Shown: positions 1-9,048, counted from the first letter of the stretch. The stretch is 64,000 nt of DNA from Phycicoccus sp963709785 (GCA_963709785.1 CAVPXT010000004.1:1-64000); one strand, 5' to 3'. Notes: generated by a model from the letters alone, not told the origin. A program made the numbers and translations.

Positions 1-68
1 CTTCCCTACGCATCTGACCAGGCTCTTGCGGGACACGGTCGGCGTGGAGGTCACAAGAAATCTCTGCC

Positions 69-1304
69 CTACGTCGTCGCTCTGCTCGCGTTAGGTGCCA
101 TTGGGCCGGGCTCAGACCCTGCCCCTGACCCGGTCACGGTGTCCCGACTTTGTTCGCTCGGCGAGGCCCACTCCCCTCGAGAGGCGTGACCGGCTTGGGC
201 CAAACGCGAAAGCGCCACCGCAATCTCCGCATCGCGGCCTTGCGCTGCGTGCTGGTACCGCATTGCAGCTCTCGACGTCGAATGCCCAAGCCTCTGCATG
301 AGCTCCGCGAGTGTGGCCCCAGACTGGGCAGCCATGACGGCGGCGCCGTGTCGCAGGTCGTGGATCCGCAGGTCTGGGCGGCCGGCGGCAAGTCGAGCGT
401 GTCCCCACTGCTTGTAGAGCGTCTGATGGTGCAGCGTCGTGTTCGGATCGTGCACCGACGGGAAGAGGAGGGAATCCTTGCCTGGTCTCACGTGCTGCCG
501 AAGATGAGCGAGGAGCACGGGCTCCAAGTGGGGTGGTACGTGCACACTGCGCACCCCAGCGTCGGACTTCGGGAGCCCGATGACGACACCCCCGGACACA
601 CGCGTTGCCGCCCGAGTCACGTGAAGTACCAATGCGCCGCAGTCCACATCCTTTCGGCGAAGTTCAATCAGCTCACCCAGTCGAAGGCCGCACCACGCGG
701 CAAGAAGCACAAGCAGCTGATAGGGCTCCGGCATGGAGCGAACGAGGATCTCAAGCTCCGGCAACGTGGGCGGCATGATCCGCCGGACCCGCCTCGCAGA
801 GCCTGCGCCCGCCACGCGACATGGATTCGCCGGGATGACTTCATCCATCACCGCGGTGGAGCAGATCGCGCGCAGGAGGCCGTACGCGTGCGCTCTCTGT
901 GTCGGGCGGTGCGGGGTCACCGTCGCATGCCAGGCGCGAACAATCGCCGGGGTCAGATCCTTCAACGGCATCTCACCCAACTCGGGGAGAATGAACCGAT
1001 CGAGCAGGCTCCGGTACAGGGCTTGGGTGCGCGGTTTGAGAGTCCTTGAACCCAGCCACGCCTCAGCGAACGACTCAAGGCTGACGGGCTGACGACGCGC
1101 CAACTCGGCACGCACCTTGACGGGGCGCCACGCATCGGAGTGCGTCAGCTCGCGCTCCCGCGACAACCAGGCCTCGGCGTCCTCACGCGTGTGGAAGGTG
1201 TCCAAGGCGTTGTGCAGCGCCAGGTCCGGTCCCAGGTAGGCCGCTTGGTACCTACCCGAGGGGAGGCGGCGCACCCTGCCGAACCCACGTCGTCTCGAAG
1301 TCAT
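69..1304 (-). CDS. Tyrosine-type site-specific integrase
   Basis: This is a tyrosine recombinase of about 411 residues that would integrate and excise a mobile element. An N-terminal arm-binding part is followed by a core-binding SAM-like domain and the catalytic domain. Numbered from an upstream in-frame ATG at 1334, the full catalytic set is visible: R218 (CGLRLGEL), K256, H325 and R328 (HDLRHG), H351 (LGHS) and Y360. I chose the ATG at 1304 because GAGGGG precedes it, and the product then begins MTSRRRGFGR, a usual start for actinobacterial integrases. The gene lies beside a 3' tRNA fragment at 1451-1474, the normal arrangement for an element end. The rest of the element would lie left of the window. 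All key residues are present, so it is probably active. Confidence 0.93.
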   Translation of the reverse strand: MTSRRRGFGRVRRLPSGRYQAAYLGPDLALHNALDTFHTREDAEAWLSRERELTHSDAWRPVKVRAELARRQPVSLESFAEAWLGSRTLKPRTQALYRSLLDRFILPELGEMPLKDLTPAIVRAWHATVTPHRPTQRAHAYGLLRAICSTAVMDEVIPANPCRVAGAGSARRVRRIMPPTLPELEILVRSMPEPYQLLVLLAAWCGLRLGELIELRRKDVDCGALVLHVTRAATRVSGGVVIGLPKSDAGVRSVHVPPHLEPVLLAHLRQHVRPGKDSLLFPSVHDPNTTLHHQTLYKQWGHARLAAGRPDLRIHDLRHGAAVMAAQSGATLAELMQRLGHSTSRAAMRYQHAAQGRDAEIAVALSRLAQAGHASRGEWASPSEQSRDTVTGSGAGSEPGPMAPNASRATT

Positions 1305-1317
1305 GGCGCCCCTCGCC

Positions 1318-1335
1318 GTGCAACATACGTGCAAC
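1318..1335. repeat. GTGCAAC direct repeat upstream of the integrase
   Basis: GTGCAAC occurs at 1318-1324 and again at 1329-1335, so the copies are one helical turn (11 bp) apart, just upstream of the integrase start. Repeats placed like this can be arm-type integrase sites or an autoregulatory operator. The function is inferred from position only. Confidence 0.35.
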
Positions 1336-1450
1336 AGTGGCGGCTAGCCCTGTCCACACCTGTCAACTACTGCCCTGCCCAATCCAATTGCAGGAAAACA
1401 GAATTGCTTGATCTGCCTGCTCATCGTACCGCACGGAAGCGCGCCAAAAT

Positions 1451-1474
1451 CAGGTTCAAATCCTGTCACCCCGA
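1451..1474 (+). other. attachment site: 3' end of tRNA-Pro
   Basis: The sequence CAGG-TTCAAAT-CCTG followed by TCACCCCGA is a T-arm plus 3' acceptor strand. CACCCCG would pair with a CGGGGTG 5' strand typical of tRNA-Pro. No matching 5' half, D-arm or anticodon arm exists upstream, where the DNA is relatively AT-rich. This is the expected footprint of a tyrosine integrase element inserted in a tRNA 3' end. The intact tRNA would be rebuilt at the other element end, outside the window. Confidence 0.75.
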
Positions 1475-1475
1475 C

Positions 1476-1520
1476 GCACGAGAGCGGTTGGCCGACGGAG
1501 TCGGGCCAACCGCTCCGTGC
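1476..1520 (+). terminator. hairpin terminator of the displaced tRNA-Pro
   Basis: A perfect 12-bp stem (GAGCGGTTGGCC at 1482-1493, GGCCAACCGCTC at 1504-1515) closes a 10-nt loop. It continues as GCACG/CGTGC past one bulged A. It sits 1 nt after the tRNA 3' end, so it is probably the original tRNA-Pro terminator left on the chromosomal side of the insertion. Confidence 0.65.
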
Positions 1521-1603
1521 GTTCGGGGACGGGCTGCCGGGAGCGCGAAGCGCCCGCGACGAAGGAGCGCGCCCAGAGCGCGGCTCCCGACTACGGTGTG
1601 GCC

Positions 1604-2527
1604 ATGGGACCCAGGGCCTCTGACCTGTTCGACTCCTTGGCCGGGGCCCTCCCGCGGGTGTTGCTCGCGATCGGCATCGTCGTGGCCGGCTACCTGCTCT
1701 CGCGTGCTGTCCGTTGGGCCCTGCGACACCTCCTGTCCGGCCGCCGGACGCCGAGCTTCGCGACGGTGATGAGCAAGCTCGCCGGGTGGGTGCTCCTCTC
1801 GCTGTCGGTCATCGTCGCGATCGTGGTGGTCTTCCCCTCGGTCAAGCCGGTGGACATGCTCGCCGGTCTCGGCTTCTTCTCCGTGGCGGCCGGCTTCGCG
1901 TTCCAGGACATCCTGGAGAACCTGCTGTCCGGGCTGCTGCTGATCCTGCGTCAGCCGTTCCGCTCCGGGGACCAGATCACCGTCGGCGAGGTGTCGGGGA
2001 CTGTGCAGGCGATCACCATCCGCGAGACCCGGCTGAAGACCTTCGACGGGCAGCTGGTGCTGATCCCCAACCGCGACGTCTACAAGTCCGTCATCACCGT
2101 GCGCACCCACTTCCCCAGCCGGCGCATGAGCTTCGTCGTCGGCATCGCCTACGAGAACGACGCCAACGAGGCGCGCCGGGTCATCCAGGCCGCCCTCACC
2201 GGGGGCCTCCCCCGTCTGGAGGACACGCCTGAGCCCGAAGCCGTCGTCACCCAGCTGGGGGTCTCCACCGTCGACATCGAGGCCCGCTTCTGGTGCGGGC
2301 CGGCGCAGCACGACGTGGTCCTGGCGATGGACGCCGCCATCCGGGCGGTCAAGCGCGCCCTGGACGACGCAGGCATCGAGATGCCCGCCGACATCATCGC
2401 CCTCCAGGCGACACCGAGCCTGCGAGCCGCCATCTCGGGCGAGGCGGAGGTGACCCCCGGCGGAGGCGTCCGGCCCACTGCCCCCGAAGAGCACTCGGCC
2501 AGGACGTCGGTGAGAGGCGAGAGTTGA
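1604..2527 (+). CDS. MscS-family small-conductance mechanosensitive channel
   Basis: This 307-residue membrane protein would open under membrane tension to release solutes during hypo-osmotic shock. Three hydrophobic segments lie near residues 15-36, 57-78 and 82-112. The third is the Gly/Ala-rich pore helix (GLGFFSVAAGFAFQDILEN). A cytoplasmic beta domain follows, with GDQIxVG and the family-typical IPNRDV segment. I chose the ATG at 1604 rather than upstream in-frame codons because a TACGGT -10 box lies at 1592-1597, exactly 6 bp before it, and there is no ribosome site: a leaderless start. It is the first chromosomal gene after the insertion boundary. Confidence 0.9.
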   Translation: MGPRASDLFDSLAGALPRVLLAIGIVVAGYLLSRAVRWALRHLLSGRRTPSFATVMSKLAGWVLLSLSVIVAIVVVFPSVKPVDMLAGLGFFSVAAGFAFQDILENLLSGLLLILRQPFRSGDQITVGEVSGTVQAITIRETRLKTFDGQLVLIPNRDVYKSVITVRTHFPSRRMSFVVGIAYENDANEARRVIQAALTGGLPRLEDTPEPEAVVTQLGVSTVDIEARFWCGPAQHDVVLAMDAAIRAVKRALDDAGIEMPADIIALQATPSLRAAISGEAEVTPGGGVRPTAPEEHSARTSVRGES

Positions 2528-2753
2528 CGGAACACGCCCGCCGCGCATGGAGGGGCGAGCAGTCCCGGCCATTGCTCGAAGCGCGCGGACGATCGCCTTC
2601 TATGAGGGCGATCCGGTCCCGGCCGGGCCCCTGGCGGCCATGCTGCGCCAGATCATCGCCACCAACCGGGCCGGCGGCTGGCGTGCGGTGAAGGCCGCGG
2701 CGTCGCTCCCGGTGGCCAGCCCGCGGCCGCCGGCCCCGGCTGCGGTCGGTTGC

Positions 2754-3176
2754 TCAGGAGGTGCGGGAGGTCTCCTCCGGCGGGGTGGTCACCCAGCGCC
2801 GGTGCAGCTCGCTGGTCAGCGCGTGGATCTGGCGGGTCAGCTCGGTGTTGGTCTTGAGCTCCAGCTCGGACTCGACGAAGTCGTGCTCGGCCTTGGCCTG
2901 CTGGAACGCCGCCTGCCGGTTCTGCCCGATCATCACGAAGGTCGAGAGGAAGATCGCCTCGAGGGAGACGACGAGGGTCAGGGTCGGCCACGGGCTCTTC
3001 TCGGCGAAGAGCATCCAGAGGGCGAAGACCGCGGCGTGGATGTAGACGAAGGGCATCGACCCGGCGAAGGCCGTGATGGCGTCGGCGATGCGCAGCTGCA
3101 CGTCGGTCGCGCGGTGCTCCATCTGGGCGGCGAGCGCGGGGTGGCGCGGCCGGGTGGTGGGCGGTGACTGGGTCAT
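2754..3176 (-). CDS. DUF1003 family membrane protein
   Basis: This 140-residue protein matches the DUF1003 family. It has an N-terminal soluble stretch, two closely spaced transmembrane helices (about residues 40-58 and 64-84, with PFVYIHAAVFALWMLF and LEAIFLSTFVMIGQNRQ), and a charged, helical C-terminal tail. The pattern S.EAIFLS.FVMI.QNR is the family hallmark. Its biochemical role is not known. AGGAG lies 5 nt before the ATG at 3176. An upstream open frame continues but belongs to a shadow of the neighbouring zinc finger gene. Confidence 0.85.
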   Translation of the reverse strand: MTQSPPTTRPRHPALAAQMEHRATDVQLRIADAITAFAGSMPFVYIHAAVFALWMLFAEKSPWPTLTLVVSLEAIFLSTFVMIGQNRQAAFQQAKAEHDFVESELELKTNTELTRQIHALTSELHRRWVTTPPEETSRTS

Positions 3177-3250
3177 GGGGGCTCCTGGACGTCGTGGGGC
3201 GGCCTCACGGGATGCCCACCCTCGGAGGCAGACGCTAGCCCTCGCGACGC

Positions 3251-3595
3251 TCAGTGGATGAGGTCGCGCCAGTTGCCGGGAACGGCACCCGCCGGGCCCG
3301 GCACCGGCTGGGCCTGCGGGCGGCTGTGCGGCGGCGCGAGCTCGGGCCCGTCGACGAGGGCCCCGGCACGGAAGTCCCAGAACCAGGACTCCCCGGGCTC
3401 GAAGCTCTGGACGACGGCGTGCCCGGTCTCGCGGAAGTGCGCGGTGCCGTGCTGCCCCGGGGAGCTGTCGCAGCACCCGACGTGACCGCACGCCGCGCAG
3501 CGCCGGAGGTGCACCCACCAGGCCCCGGCCGCGAGGCACTCCACGCAGCCCGTCCCGCTCGGCGGGACGGTCGGGTCGACGACGCTCTCGCTCAT
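3251..3595 (-). CDS. UBP-type zinc finger protein
   Basis: This small protein of 114 residues is built around a ZnF-UBP domain. Candidate metal ligands are C17, C20, C33, C36, C41 or C42, and H49, H53, H59, in the order typical for this fold (CVEC, CAAC, GCC, QHGTAHFRETGH). In eukaryotes the fold binds the ubiquitin C-terminus. The bacterial versions have no proven partner. The Pro-rich C-terminal tail is probably disordered. The ATG at 3595 has a TAGCGT box at 3607-3602, 6 bp upstream, and no Shine-Dalgarno, suggesting a leaderless mRNA. Confidence 0.85.
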   Translation of the reverse strand: MSESVVDPTVPPSGTGCVECLAAGAWWVHLRRCAACGHVGCCDSSPGQHGTAHFRETGHAVVQSFEPGESWFWDFRAGALVDGPELAPPHSRPQAQPVPGPAGAVPGNWRDLIH

Positions 3596-3624
3596 CCGCC
3601 GACGCTAGCGCAGCCGGAGCGTCC

Positions 3625-5787
3625 TCACGCCTCCGCGGTGAGGTGCAGCAGGAAGCCCTGGGCGGGCGCCAGCACCGGCAGCGGCAGGCCGACGGCCCCG
3701 AGGAGGTCCCCGGAGACGTCGACGCCCTCGCCGCAGGCCTCGTGGAACCAGTGCGGCCCCCGGTTCTGGACCGTCTCGGGAAGACCGGCCTCGGGCCGCA
3801 CGCGGACGCGGTACCGGCGTGCAGGGTCCAGCCCCGGCAGTGGGAGCAGCCCCGGGGTCACCCCGCGGCCGGAGGCGGTCTGGACGACCGTGAACACCGC
3901 CTCCGCGCGGTCGGGCGCAACCACCCCGTCGAGGGTGAGCGTGGGGTCCGGGTGGTCCGAGCGCACGACGTCCCCGCCGTGCACCAGGGGGCGCAGCTCG
4001 CGGTAGAGGGCCGACCATCGTCGGAGGGCGTCCAGCTCGGCCTCCGAGCACCGGGAGATGTCCCACTCGAGCCCCGCGTGACCGCCGAGGGCGACGAGCA
4101 TCCGCAGCGAGAGGTCCAGGTCGCGGTGCGTCGTGTGGGCCCGCGGCGGGCCGATGTGGCTCCCCATCCGCTCCGGGGGGACGAGCAGGCCGGTCCAGCG
4201 CTGGATGGCGACCCGCTCGAGCGCGTCGTTGCAGTCCGAGGGCCACACCCGGTCGGTGCGGGCGAGGATGCCGAGGTCCACCCGGGCGCCGCCGCTCGAG
4301 CACGACTCGATCTCGAGGCGCGGGTGGCGCCGGCGCAGCTCGTCGAGCAGCCGGTACGTGGCCAGGGTCTGCACGTGGACGGCCGGCCGGTCCACACCGG
4401 ACCCGTCGGTGCGCACCGCCTCGTGGAGGTCGCGGTTGTGGTCCCACTTGATGTAGTCGATGCCGTACTCCGTGACGAGCCGGCTCATCGCGTCGAGGAC
4501 GGCCTCGAACGCGTCCGGGTTCGCCAGGTCGAGGACGTGCTGGCGCCGCGACGTCGCCGTCGGCCCCGCGACCGGCCCCATCACCCAGTCCGGGTGGGCG
4601 CGGACGACGTCGGAGTCGAGGTTGACCATCTCGGGCTCGAACCACAGGCCGAACTCCATCCCGAGGCCCTTGACGTGGTCGACGAGCGGCCCCAGCCCGT
4701 GCGGCCACACCGCCGCCGAGACCTGCCAGTCACCGAGCCCCCGGGTCTGGTCGCGGCGCGAGCCGAACCAGCCGTCGTCGAGGACGAACCGTTCGACCCC
4801 GATGGACGCCGCGGCATCGGCCAGACGGGTCAGCTGCTCCAGGTCGGTCCGGAAGTACACCGCCTCCCACGTGTTGAGGACGAGCGGCCGCGGGGTGCCC
4901 GCACGGTAGTCGGGCCCCGACCGCTGGTGGCGCACGAGTGCGTTGGTCACCCCGTCGAGGCCGACCGGGGACCAGGCGGCGACCAGGGTCGGCGCGGTGT
5001 ACGTCTCCCCCGGACCGAGCCGGACCTCCCCCGGCGCGAGGGCCTCACCCCCGCCGACGACGGTCGTGTGCGCGCCGGCCCGCTCCGGAAGGCGCTCGAC
5101 GAGGTGCTCGTGGTTGCCGCTCCACGCGACGTGGACGGACCAGACCTCGCCGTGGCGGAAGCCGAACCCGGCCTCGCCGACCGTGAGGAGGAGCGTGGCG
5201 TCCGCCCCGGTCCGACCCCGGCGACCGGTCCGCACGAACGACCCGTCGGTGACCGGGTGCCGCTGCGGGACGCGTTCGTGCACCCAGCGACCGGTGAGGT
5301 CGAGCACCTCGTCGGCCCTCGTCGGCAGCGGCAGGAGCGTGCGCAGCGCGCCGAGCTCCAGCGGGGGCTGGTCCGGGCCGGCCGTCGAGGTCACCGCGGA
5401 CGAGACGGTGAGCACCCCGTGGGAGTCGAGGGTGTAGCCCAGCTCGACGACCACCTGCACCGCCACGGACTCGGCGCGCACGACCGCGCGGTGCCCGTCG
5501 ACCCCCACGGTCGCGGTCCACCGCGGCGCCGCGGCCCCGCCGGCGCGGTGCGCCGCGAAGCCCGGCGTGCCGAGCCACCCGTCACCGGAGGTCGGCAGGA
5601 CACTCAGGTCCCACGGGTCGTCGAGGGCGTTGTGGGCTGCCGGGCCGTCGCGGACGAGGAGGAGGTCCGGCAGGGCGTCGTCGGACAGGTCGGCGCCCCA
5701 GTGCAGGACGGCGGGAAGGGACTCGCCGTCCTGCACCAGGACCAGGCAGGCGCCACCGCCGCGCAGGACGGTCGTGGTCTCGTTCAC
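3625..5787 (-). CDS. alpha-galactosidase, GH36
   Basis: This enzyme of 720 residues would hydrolyse terminal alpha-1,6-galactose from melibiose, raffinose and similar sugars in the cytoplasm (there is no signal peptide). The N-terminal beta-sandwich is followed by the catalytic barrel. The GH36 nucleophile is D449 in the KWDHNRD motif and the acid/base is D518 in the SDCND motif. Residues CSSGG at 496-500 and the PPERMGSHIGPP segment are also family marks. Its GTG start overlaps the stop of the upstream permease gene (5784-5787), so it is translationally coupled as the last gene of the importer operon. This supports hydrolysis of an imported alpha-galactoside. Confidence 0.95.
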   Translation of the reverse strand: MNETTTVLRGGGACLVLVQDGESLPAVLHWGADLSDDALPDLLLVRDGPAAHNALDDPWDLSVLPTSGDGWLGTPGFAAHRAGGAAAPRWTATVGVDGHRAVVRAESVAVQVVVELGYTLDSHGVLTVSSAVTSTAGPDQPPLELGALRTLLPLPTRADEVLDLTGRWVHERVPQRHPVTDGSFVRTGRRGRTGADATLLLTVGEAGFGFRHGEVWSVHVAWSGNHEHLVERLPERAGAHTTVVGGGEALAPGEVRLGPGETYTAPTLVAAWSPVGLDGVTNALVRHQRSGPDYRAGTPRPLVLNTWEAVYFRTDLEQLTRLADAAASIGVERFVLDDGWFGSRRDQTRGLGDWQVSAAVWPHGLGPLVDHVKGLGMEFGLWFEPEMVNLDSDVVRAHPDWVMGPVAGPTATSRRQHVLDLANPDAFEAVLDAMSRLVTEYGIDYIKWDHNRDLHEAVRTDGSGVDRPAVHVQTLATYRLLDELRRRHPRLEIESCSSGGARVDLGILARTDRVWPSDCNDALERVAIQRWTGLLVPPERMGSHIGPPRAHTTHRDLDLSLRMLVALGGHAGLEWDISRCSEAELDALRRWSALYRELRPLVHGGDVVRSDHPDPTLTLDGVVAPDRAEAVFTVVQTASGRGVTPGLLPLPGLDPARRYRVRVRPEAGLPETVQNRGPHWFHEACGEGVDVSGDLLGAVGLPLPVLAPAQGFLLHLTAEA

Positions 5788-6710
5788 CCCTTGGTCGACC
5801 CCAGGGTCAGCCCGGACACGAACTGCTTCTGCAGCGCGAAGAACACGACGAGCACGGGGAGCGCGACGATGATCGACCCGGCGGCCACGAGGTTCGTGTC
5901 GGCGAAGAACTGCCCGCGCAGGTTGTTGAGCGCACTGGTGACGGGGTACTTGTCACCCCGCGACAGCAGCACCGTGGCCCAGAAGAACTCGTTGTAGATC
6001 CACGTGACCTGCAGCGTCGCGAGGGCCGCGAGCGCCGGCCGCACGAGCGGCATGGTCAGCTGCCAGTACTGGCGCCAGACGCTCGCCCCGTCGAGCTCCG
6101 CCGACTCGTAGATCTCGTGCGGGAGGGTCTTCATGTAGTTGCTCAGCACGAAGGTGCAGAAGCCCAGCTGGAAGGCGGTGTTCACGAGGATGAGCGCCCA
6201 GAAGCTGTTGAGCATCGTCCCTCCCGAGCTCATGAACTCCGGCAGCGGGATCTCCCTGAACATCCGGAAGACCGGGATGAGCAGCGCCTGCGGGGGGAGC
6301 AGGTTGGCGGCGAGGAAGACCCCGAGGAGGGTGAGGTTGAACCGGTAGGAGAAGCGCGCGAGCACGAAGGCCACGAGCGAGGACAGGAACAGCGTCAGCG
6401 CGACCGCCGGGACGGTGATGAGGAACGAGTTCTTCAGGTGCAGGCCGAAGTTGCCCCGGCTCCACGCCTCCTTGTAGTTGTCCACCGTCCACCCGCCGAA
6501 CGACAGGTACCCGTTGGTCTGCGTGTACGAGTAGTCGCGGAACGAGTTGTAGAGGGCCCACAGGAGGGGGAAGAGCCACACCACCGCCAGGACCAGCATG
6601 ACGACGGTGGCCACGGTGCCGCGGCGCCGGTTGATGACTCCGCCGCCGGGCGCTCGCTGGGTCTTCACCGCCTTGCGGACCGGGGCGGGCGGGGCTGTCG
6701 TGGCGCTCAT
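5784..6710 (-). CDS. carbohydrate ABC transporter permease (MalG-like)
   Basis: This inner-membrane subunit of 308 residues belongs to a CUT1-type sugar ABC importer. It has about six transmembrane helices and the cytoplasmic EAA loop (IYESAELDGASVWRQYWQLTMPLVRPAL), which docks onto the ATPase. A basic N-terminal extension of about 30 residues precedes the first helix. The ATG at 6710 overlaps the stop of the preceding permease gene by 4 bp. A GTGA overlap links it to the alpha-galactosidase. No ATP-binding subunit is encoded nearby, so a shared MsiK-type ATPase elsewhere is likely (inference). Confidence 0.93.
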   Translation of the reverse strand: MSATTAPPAPVRKAVKTQRAPGGGVINRRRGTVATVVMLVLAVVWLFPLLWALYNSFRDYSYTQTNGYLSFGGWTVDNYKEAWSRGNFGLHLKNSFLITVPAVALTLFLSSLVAFVLARFSYRFNLTLLGVFLAANLLPPQALLIPVFRMFREIPLPEFMSSGGTMLNSFWALILVNTAFQLGFCTFVLSNYMKTLPHEIYESAELDGASVWRQYWQLTMPLVRPALAALATLQVTWIYNEFFWATVLLSRGDKYPVTSALNNLRGQFFADTNLVAAGSIIVALPVLVVFFALQKQFVSGLTLGSTKG

Positions 6711-7627
6711 CGGCGGTCCTCCCGGAAGACGATGCGGAGGTAGATGGTGATGAACACCGAGGAGATGATCATCATGATCACGGCCAGGGCGGACCCGAAG
6801 CCGTAGCGAGTCGCCTCGCCGATGACGTTCTGCGAGACCAGGGCCGAGATGAGCTCCAGGCCGTTGCGCCCCTTGTTGATGATCCACACGAGGTCGAACG
6901 CCCGCAGCGACTCGATGACGACGATGACGAGCACGATCATGTTGATCGGCCGCATCACGGGGAAGATGACGTTGAAGAACGTCTTCACCTCGTTGGCGCC
7001 GTCGACCGCAGCGGCTTCGCGCAGCGACCCGTCGACACCCTTGAGCCCCGCCAGGTAGATGAGCATGATGTAGCCCGTGTGCCGCCACGCCGTGGCGACG
7101 AGCACGGCCCACAGGTTGACGTCGGGGTCGCCGTACCAGTCGACGTTGGAGCCGAAGAGCTGGTTGATGAGGCCCTGGTCGGTCGAGTAGAAGAGCTGCC
7201 AGATGAACCCGACCAGCGCCATCGACAGCACCACCGGCAGGTAGAACGCCGTCTGGTAGAAGCGGCTTCCCCACATCTCCCGGTCGAGGATGACCGCGAG
7301 GAAGATCCCGAGGATCGTCGGGAAGACGAACAGGAACACCAGCCAGATGATGTTGTGCTGGATCGCCGGCCAGAAGGGCGGGTAGATCGTCGCGATGTCG
7401 ACGTAGTTCTGGGTGCCGACCCACTCGATGCTGCTGAACTTGAACCCGTTCCACCTCGCGAAGGACAGCGCGACCGACGCGAGCGCCGGCAGCCAGACCA
7501 GCCAGACGACGAGGAGGGTCGGGACCCCGATCATCGCGCCGATGACCAGGCGGTCCCGGGTGCTCCTCCTCTTCTCGACGCGCCGGGTCGAGACCCGCTT
7601 CGTCCGTGGTGCCGTCTCCGTCGTCAT
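6707..7627 (-). CDS. carbohydrate ABC transporter permease (MalF-like)
   Basis: This is the first permease subunit of the galactoside importer, 306 residues. It has a basic N-terminus, an initial helix near residues 30-50, five further helices and an EAA loop (LREAAAVDGANEVKTFFNVIFPVM). It lies 22 bp after the substrate-binding protein gene and overlaps the next permease gene by 4 bp. With the binding protein it would pass the sugar through the membrane. The specificity for alpha-galactosides is inferred from the GH36 gene in the same operon. Confidence 0.93.
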   Translation of the reverse strand: MTTETAPRTKRVSTRRVEKRRSTRDRLVIGAMIGVPTLLVVWLVWLPALASVALSFARWNGFKFSSIEWVGTQNYVDIATIYPPFWPAIQHNIIWLVFLFVFPTILGIFLAVILDREMWGSRFYQTAFYLPVVLSMALVGFIWQLFYSTDQGLINQLFGSNVDWYGDPDVNLWAVLVATAWRHTGYIMLIYLAGLKGVDGSLREAAAVDGANEVKTFFNVIFPVMRPINMIVLVIVVIESLRAFDLVWIINKGRNGLELISALVSQNVIGEATRYGFGSALAVIMMIISSVFITIYLRIVFREDRR

Positions 7628-7649
7628 GGGATGCCTCCGTGACCCCGGC

Positions 7650-8999
7650 TCAGCCGAGGATCGACGCGGCCTGCTGCTGGATGGACGTGGTGATGGAGTC
7701 GATGTTGTCCGGGTTCTTGATGAAGTCCTGGAGCGACGCCGTGATGACGGTGTTGGCCAGGTCCGCGTTGGTGTCGCGGTCGAGGAACTGCGCGATGGAC
7801 TTCGCGTTCTGGACGACCTCCACGGACTTCTTCTGGAGGGCGCCGTACTTCTCCGTGCTCGCGTTCGAGTTGGCCGCGATGAACGGCGCGGACGCGGCGT
7901 TGTTCGCGGCGTCCGCCGCCTCCGCGGTACCGAGCCACCCGATGAACGCCTTGGCGGCCTCCTCGTCCGAGGCGCCGGAGGCGACGCAGAACCCGTCGAT
8001 CGGGGCGTCGAGGGCGTCGGAGCCGATGCTCGCGTCGAGCTCGGGGAAGGTGAAGAAGTCGAGGTCCTCCTGGGCGTCGGTGGGGACGCCGTCGACGACG
8101 AAGGTGCCGAGGAGGTACATCCCGCACTCCCCGTTGGCCATCGAGGTCGCCGCCTCCTGCCAGGTCCGACCGAGAGCGTTCTCCTGGTGGTAGGGCAGCA
8201 GCGTCTTCCAGGTCTGGAACACGTTCCGGACCTCCGGGCTGTCCCACTTCTGCTTGCCCTTGGTCAGCTCCATGTGGAAGTCGTAGCCGTTGAGCCGCAT
8301 GTTGAGGATGTCGAAGGTGCCCATCGGGGCCCAGGCGTCCTTGGCCGCGAAGGCGAAGGGGGTGACCTTCTTGCCCTGCATGTCCTTCATGAGCGCGTTG
8401 AGCTCGTCGAGGGTCTTGGGCTCGGTCCAGCCGTTCTTCTCGAAGACCGACTTGCGGTAGAAGACGGCCCACGGGTAGTAGCTGACCGGCACGAAGTACT
8501 GCTTGCCGTCGGGCGCCGTCGATGCCTGCTTGAAGGCGTCCCCGAGGCCGTCGATCGGCCACACGTCGCTGATGTCGGCGATGACGCCGTTCTCCGCGAA
8601 CTGCGCCATGCGGAAGCCGGCGAACCAGGTGAAGACGTCGTCGGGCGTGCCCTGGAGGTAGGTGGTGATGCTCTCCTGGAAGGTGTTGTGGTCGACGGCG
8701 TTCGTCGAGACCGTCACGCCCTCCTTCTTGGCGTAGGCGTCGGCCATGGCCTGGAGCCGCTCGTACGCGGGGCCGGAGCCCTTCGCCTCGTTCATCCCGA
8801 ACTTCACGTTGCCGGCCTTGGCGGCGCCGCCACCCGAGCCACCGGTGGACGAGGAGGTGTCCCCTCCGCAGGCGGCGAGCAGCGTCGACCCTCCGAGGAC
8901 GGCGCCGGCGCCGAGCAGGAGGCTCCGGCGGTCGACCGCCCGGAAGGACGCGGGAACGGTGGTGGCGAGCGAGGGGTCGCGCGGGGCCGGACGTGCCAT
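7650..8999 (-). CDS. sugar ABC transporter substrate-binding lipoprotein
   Basis: This extracellular solute-binding protein of 449 residues is anchored as a lipoprotein. The signal region combines a twin-arginine-like motif (DRRSLLLGAG) with a lipobox ending LLAAC, followed by a Ser/Gly linker. It would capture galactosides outside the cell and hand them to the two permeases downstream. The ATG at 8999 is preceded by AAAGGAGA at good spacing. The longer open frame to 9056 has no ribosome site and would spoil the signal peptide. It is the first gene of an operon read from the promoter at 9097-9068. Confidence 0.93.
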   Translation of the reverse strand: MARPAPRDPSLATTVPASFRAVDRRSLLLGAGAVLGGSTLLAACGGDTSSSTGGSGGGAAKAGNVKFGMNEAKGSGPAYERLQAMADAYAKKEGVTVSTNAVDHNTFQESITTYLQGTPDDVFTWFAGFRMAQFAENGVIADISDVWPIDGLGDAFKQASTAPDGKQYFVPVSYYPWAVFYRKSVFEKNGWTEPKTLDELNALMKDMQGKKVTPFAFAAKDAWAPMGTFDILNMRLNGYDFHMELTKGKQKWDSPEVRNVFQTWKTLLPYHQENALGRTWQEAATSMANGECGMYLLGTFVVDGVPTDAQEDLDFFTFPELDASIGSDALDAPIDGFCVASGASDEEAAKAFIGWLGTAEAADAANNAASAPFIAANSNASTEKYGALQKKSVEVVQNAKSIAQFLDRDTNADLANTVITASLQDFIKNPDNIDSITTSIQQQAASILG

Positions 9000-9027
9000 G
9001 GGTTGTCTCCTTTGACGAACACGACGC

Positions 9028-9048
9028 TTCTGACAACTTCGATCAGAA
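9028..9048. promoter_or_regulatory. inverted repeat, candidate operator of the importer operon
   Basis: TTCTGA at 9028-9033 and TCAGAA at 9043-9048 form 6-bp inverted arms with a 9-nt spacer. They lie between the predicted start of transcription (about 9061, minus strand) and the binding-protein gene. A repressor bound here would block the importer operon. The DeoR-family protein encoded at 11235 is the obvious candidate. Confidence 0.45.

Noticed and set aside
1375..1474. Complete tRNA-Pro
   Set aside because: Only the T-arm and 3' acceptor strand are present. No D-arm, anticodon arm or 5' acceptor can be found upstream, so it was called an attachment site.
2547..2753. Open frame after MscS starting MEGRAVPAIARSARTIAFYEG
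   Set aside because: It continues straight into the antisense of the DUF1003 gene, has no ribosome site and no family I recognise. It could be a remnant but is not supported as a gene.
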